Shown here: positions 63,213 through 64,000 of the stretch, in pieces | Layout: each line of letters starts with the position of its first letter | How positions within the stretch are numbered: position 1 is the first letter of the stretch | Assembly (NCBI RefSeq): GCF_016741775.1 | Contig: NZ_JAERRK010000006.1 | Location: forward strand, 372,001-436,000 | From: Streptomyces actinomycinicus | GTDB lineage: Bacteria > Actinomycetota > Actinomycetes > Streptomycetales > Streptomycetaceae | Reading direction: 5' to 3' | Length of the DNA stretch: 64,000 nucleotides | The notes under the pieces: model-generated | What the model was told of the DNA's origin: nothing | Databases searched by the model: none | What the model saw: the letters and a program-made list of their open reading frames with translations, nothing else | Made by a program: the position numbers and the translations under genes

Positions 63213-64000
63213 GTGCGGTACAGAATCCTGGGCGTGGCCCAAGCAGCGGACGACCAGGGCACCGTTCTGCCCATCGGCGGTCAACGCCTCCGCACGCTCC
63301 TCGCCGCCCTGGCCCTCCGCCCCGGCCGCACCACCACGCCCGACACCCTCATCGACGAGATCTGGGCGGACGACCCGCCCCAGGACGCCCCCGCCGCGCT
63401 CCAGGCCCTCGTCGGCCGTCTCCGCCGTGCCCTCGGCAGGCACACCGTCGTCTCCACCCCGGGCGGCTACCGTCTCGAGGCGACCGAGGACGACGTCGAC
63501 CTCCACGTCTTCGAACGCCTCACCCGCACCGGCACCACGGCCCTCGCCACCGGCGACCCGGCCACCGCCCACCGCACTCTCACCGAGGCCCTCGCCCTCT
63601 GGTACGGCCCGCCGCTGGCCGACCTCCCCGACCGCACCGCCGCCACCCGCCCGGAGGCCCTGCGCCTGGAGGCGACCCGCGCCCGCGCCGCCGCGGCACT
63701 CGCTCTCGGCCGCGCCCAGGAGGCCGTACCGGAGCTGACGGAACTCACCCGGGCCCACCCCTACGACGAACCCCTGCACGTCCTCCTCATCCGCGCCCTG
63801 CGCGACACGGGCCGCCCTGCCGACGCCCTCGCCGCCTACGAGTCCGCCCGCCACACCCTCGCCGACACCCTCGGCACCGACCCGGGACCGGAACTCCAGG
63901 CGCTGCACGTGTCGTTGCTGACGCAGGAACCCAGCAGTCCCACGGCGCACGGCACACTGACGGCACCGCCGCGGCCCTTGCCGCCCACGGCTCGGCCCCC
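63213..64000 (+). CDS. AfsR/SARP-type regulator, N-terminal part (runs off window)
   Basis: Open to the window end, 262 complete codons visible. Residues ~1-95 are the OmpR-like winged helix of SARPs: YRILGVAQ, LPIGGQRLRTLLAALALRPGRTTTPDTLIDEIWADDPPQDAPAALQALVGRLRRALGR, STPGGYRLE. Residues ~100-245 are the bacterial transcriptional activator domain: HVFERLTRTGTTAL, ALWYGPPLADLPD, ALGRAQEAVPELTELTRAHPYDEPLHVLLIRALRDTGRPADALAAYESARHTLADTLGTDPGPELQALH. A Pro-rich linker starts at the edge, suggesting a longer AfsR-like protein with an NB-ARC ATPase downstream. GTG at 63213, possibly leaderless. Confidence 0.9.
   Translation, partial: MRYRILGVAQAADDQGTVLPIGGQRLRTLLAALALRPGRTTTPDTLIDEIWADDPPQDAPAALQALVGRLRRALGRHTVVSTPGGYRLEATEDDVDLHVFERLTRTGTTALATGDPATAHRTLTEALALWYGPPLADLPDRTAATRPEALRLEATRARAAAALALGRAQEAVPELTELTRAHPYDEPLHVLLIRALRDTGRPADALAAYESARHTLADTLGTDPGPELQALHVSLLTQEPSSPTAHGTLTAPPRPLPPTARP

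Overview
The window is chromosomal DNA of a high-GC actinomycete, almost certainly Streptomyces. The evidence is extreme third-position GC, frequent GTG and apparently leaderless starts, a BldC developmental regulator, an Lsr2/LsrL nucleoid protein, a DUF3073 protein, a valine dehydrogenase, an NsdA-like TPR regulator and an AfsR/SARP-type activator at the right edge. The gene order (dnaX, purD, purC, lsrL, purSQL, purF, purM, vdh, bldC, hrpA, DEAD-box helicase, M23 peptidase, PrsW, trmB) is that of the conserved core arm of Streptomyces chromosomes.

Layout. 1-2.0 kb: end of a secreted TAP-like hydrolase, a 3' tRNA-Ser fragment, a lipoprotein, the intact tRNA-Ser and the SRP RNA. 2.1-11.2 kb: dnaX, purD, a membrane protein resembling an M48 protease without its zinc site, a DMF-amidase-like protein and purC. 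11.2-15.3 kb: a four-gene ABC transporter/two-component operon bracketed by two identical tRNA-Gly genes, plus a third tRNA-Gly. 15.5-23.7 kb: lsrL and the purine block purS-purQ-purL, purF, purM. 23.7-28.1 kb: DUF3073 protein, vdh, a conserved unknown, bldC with a long leader, and tRNA-Asp. 28.2-37.3 kb: hrpA, a secreted beta-sandwich protein, a Glu-Asp-Phe tRNA operon, a metallophosphoesterase, a small zincin and a lipoprotein. 37.3-39.9 kb: Streptomyces interspersed repeats and an RGG-type DEAD-box helicase.

39.9-51.8 kb is a more accessory stretch bounded by a decayed FG-GAP gene fragment and tRNA-fMet. It holds a permease, tRNA-Lys, three compact regulator/target modules with visible palindromic operators (MarR with nitroreductase; TetR with FMN reductase and MFS pump; MarR with a GTP cyclohydrolase II and a domain-swapped RibD), gene remnants and several minisatellites. 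51.9-64 kb returns to core genes: tRNA-fMet, a c-di-AMP (ydaO-type) riboswitch controlling an M23 cell-wall hydrolase, aldo/keto reductase, PrsW-like protease, trmB, lhgO, an NsdA-like regulator, an asparagine-synthetase-like protein with degenerate ATP motifs, and the start of a SARP regulator.

The six purine genes supply six proteins of the IMP pathway (PurF, PurD, PurS/Q/L, PurM, PurC). The most novel signals are the RibA/MarR/RibD module, with reversed RibD domains and a shared operator, and the apparent pseudoenzymes (M48-like and asparagine-synthetase-like). All family assignments come from reading the sequence; no database search was run.
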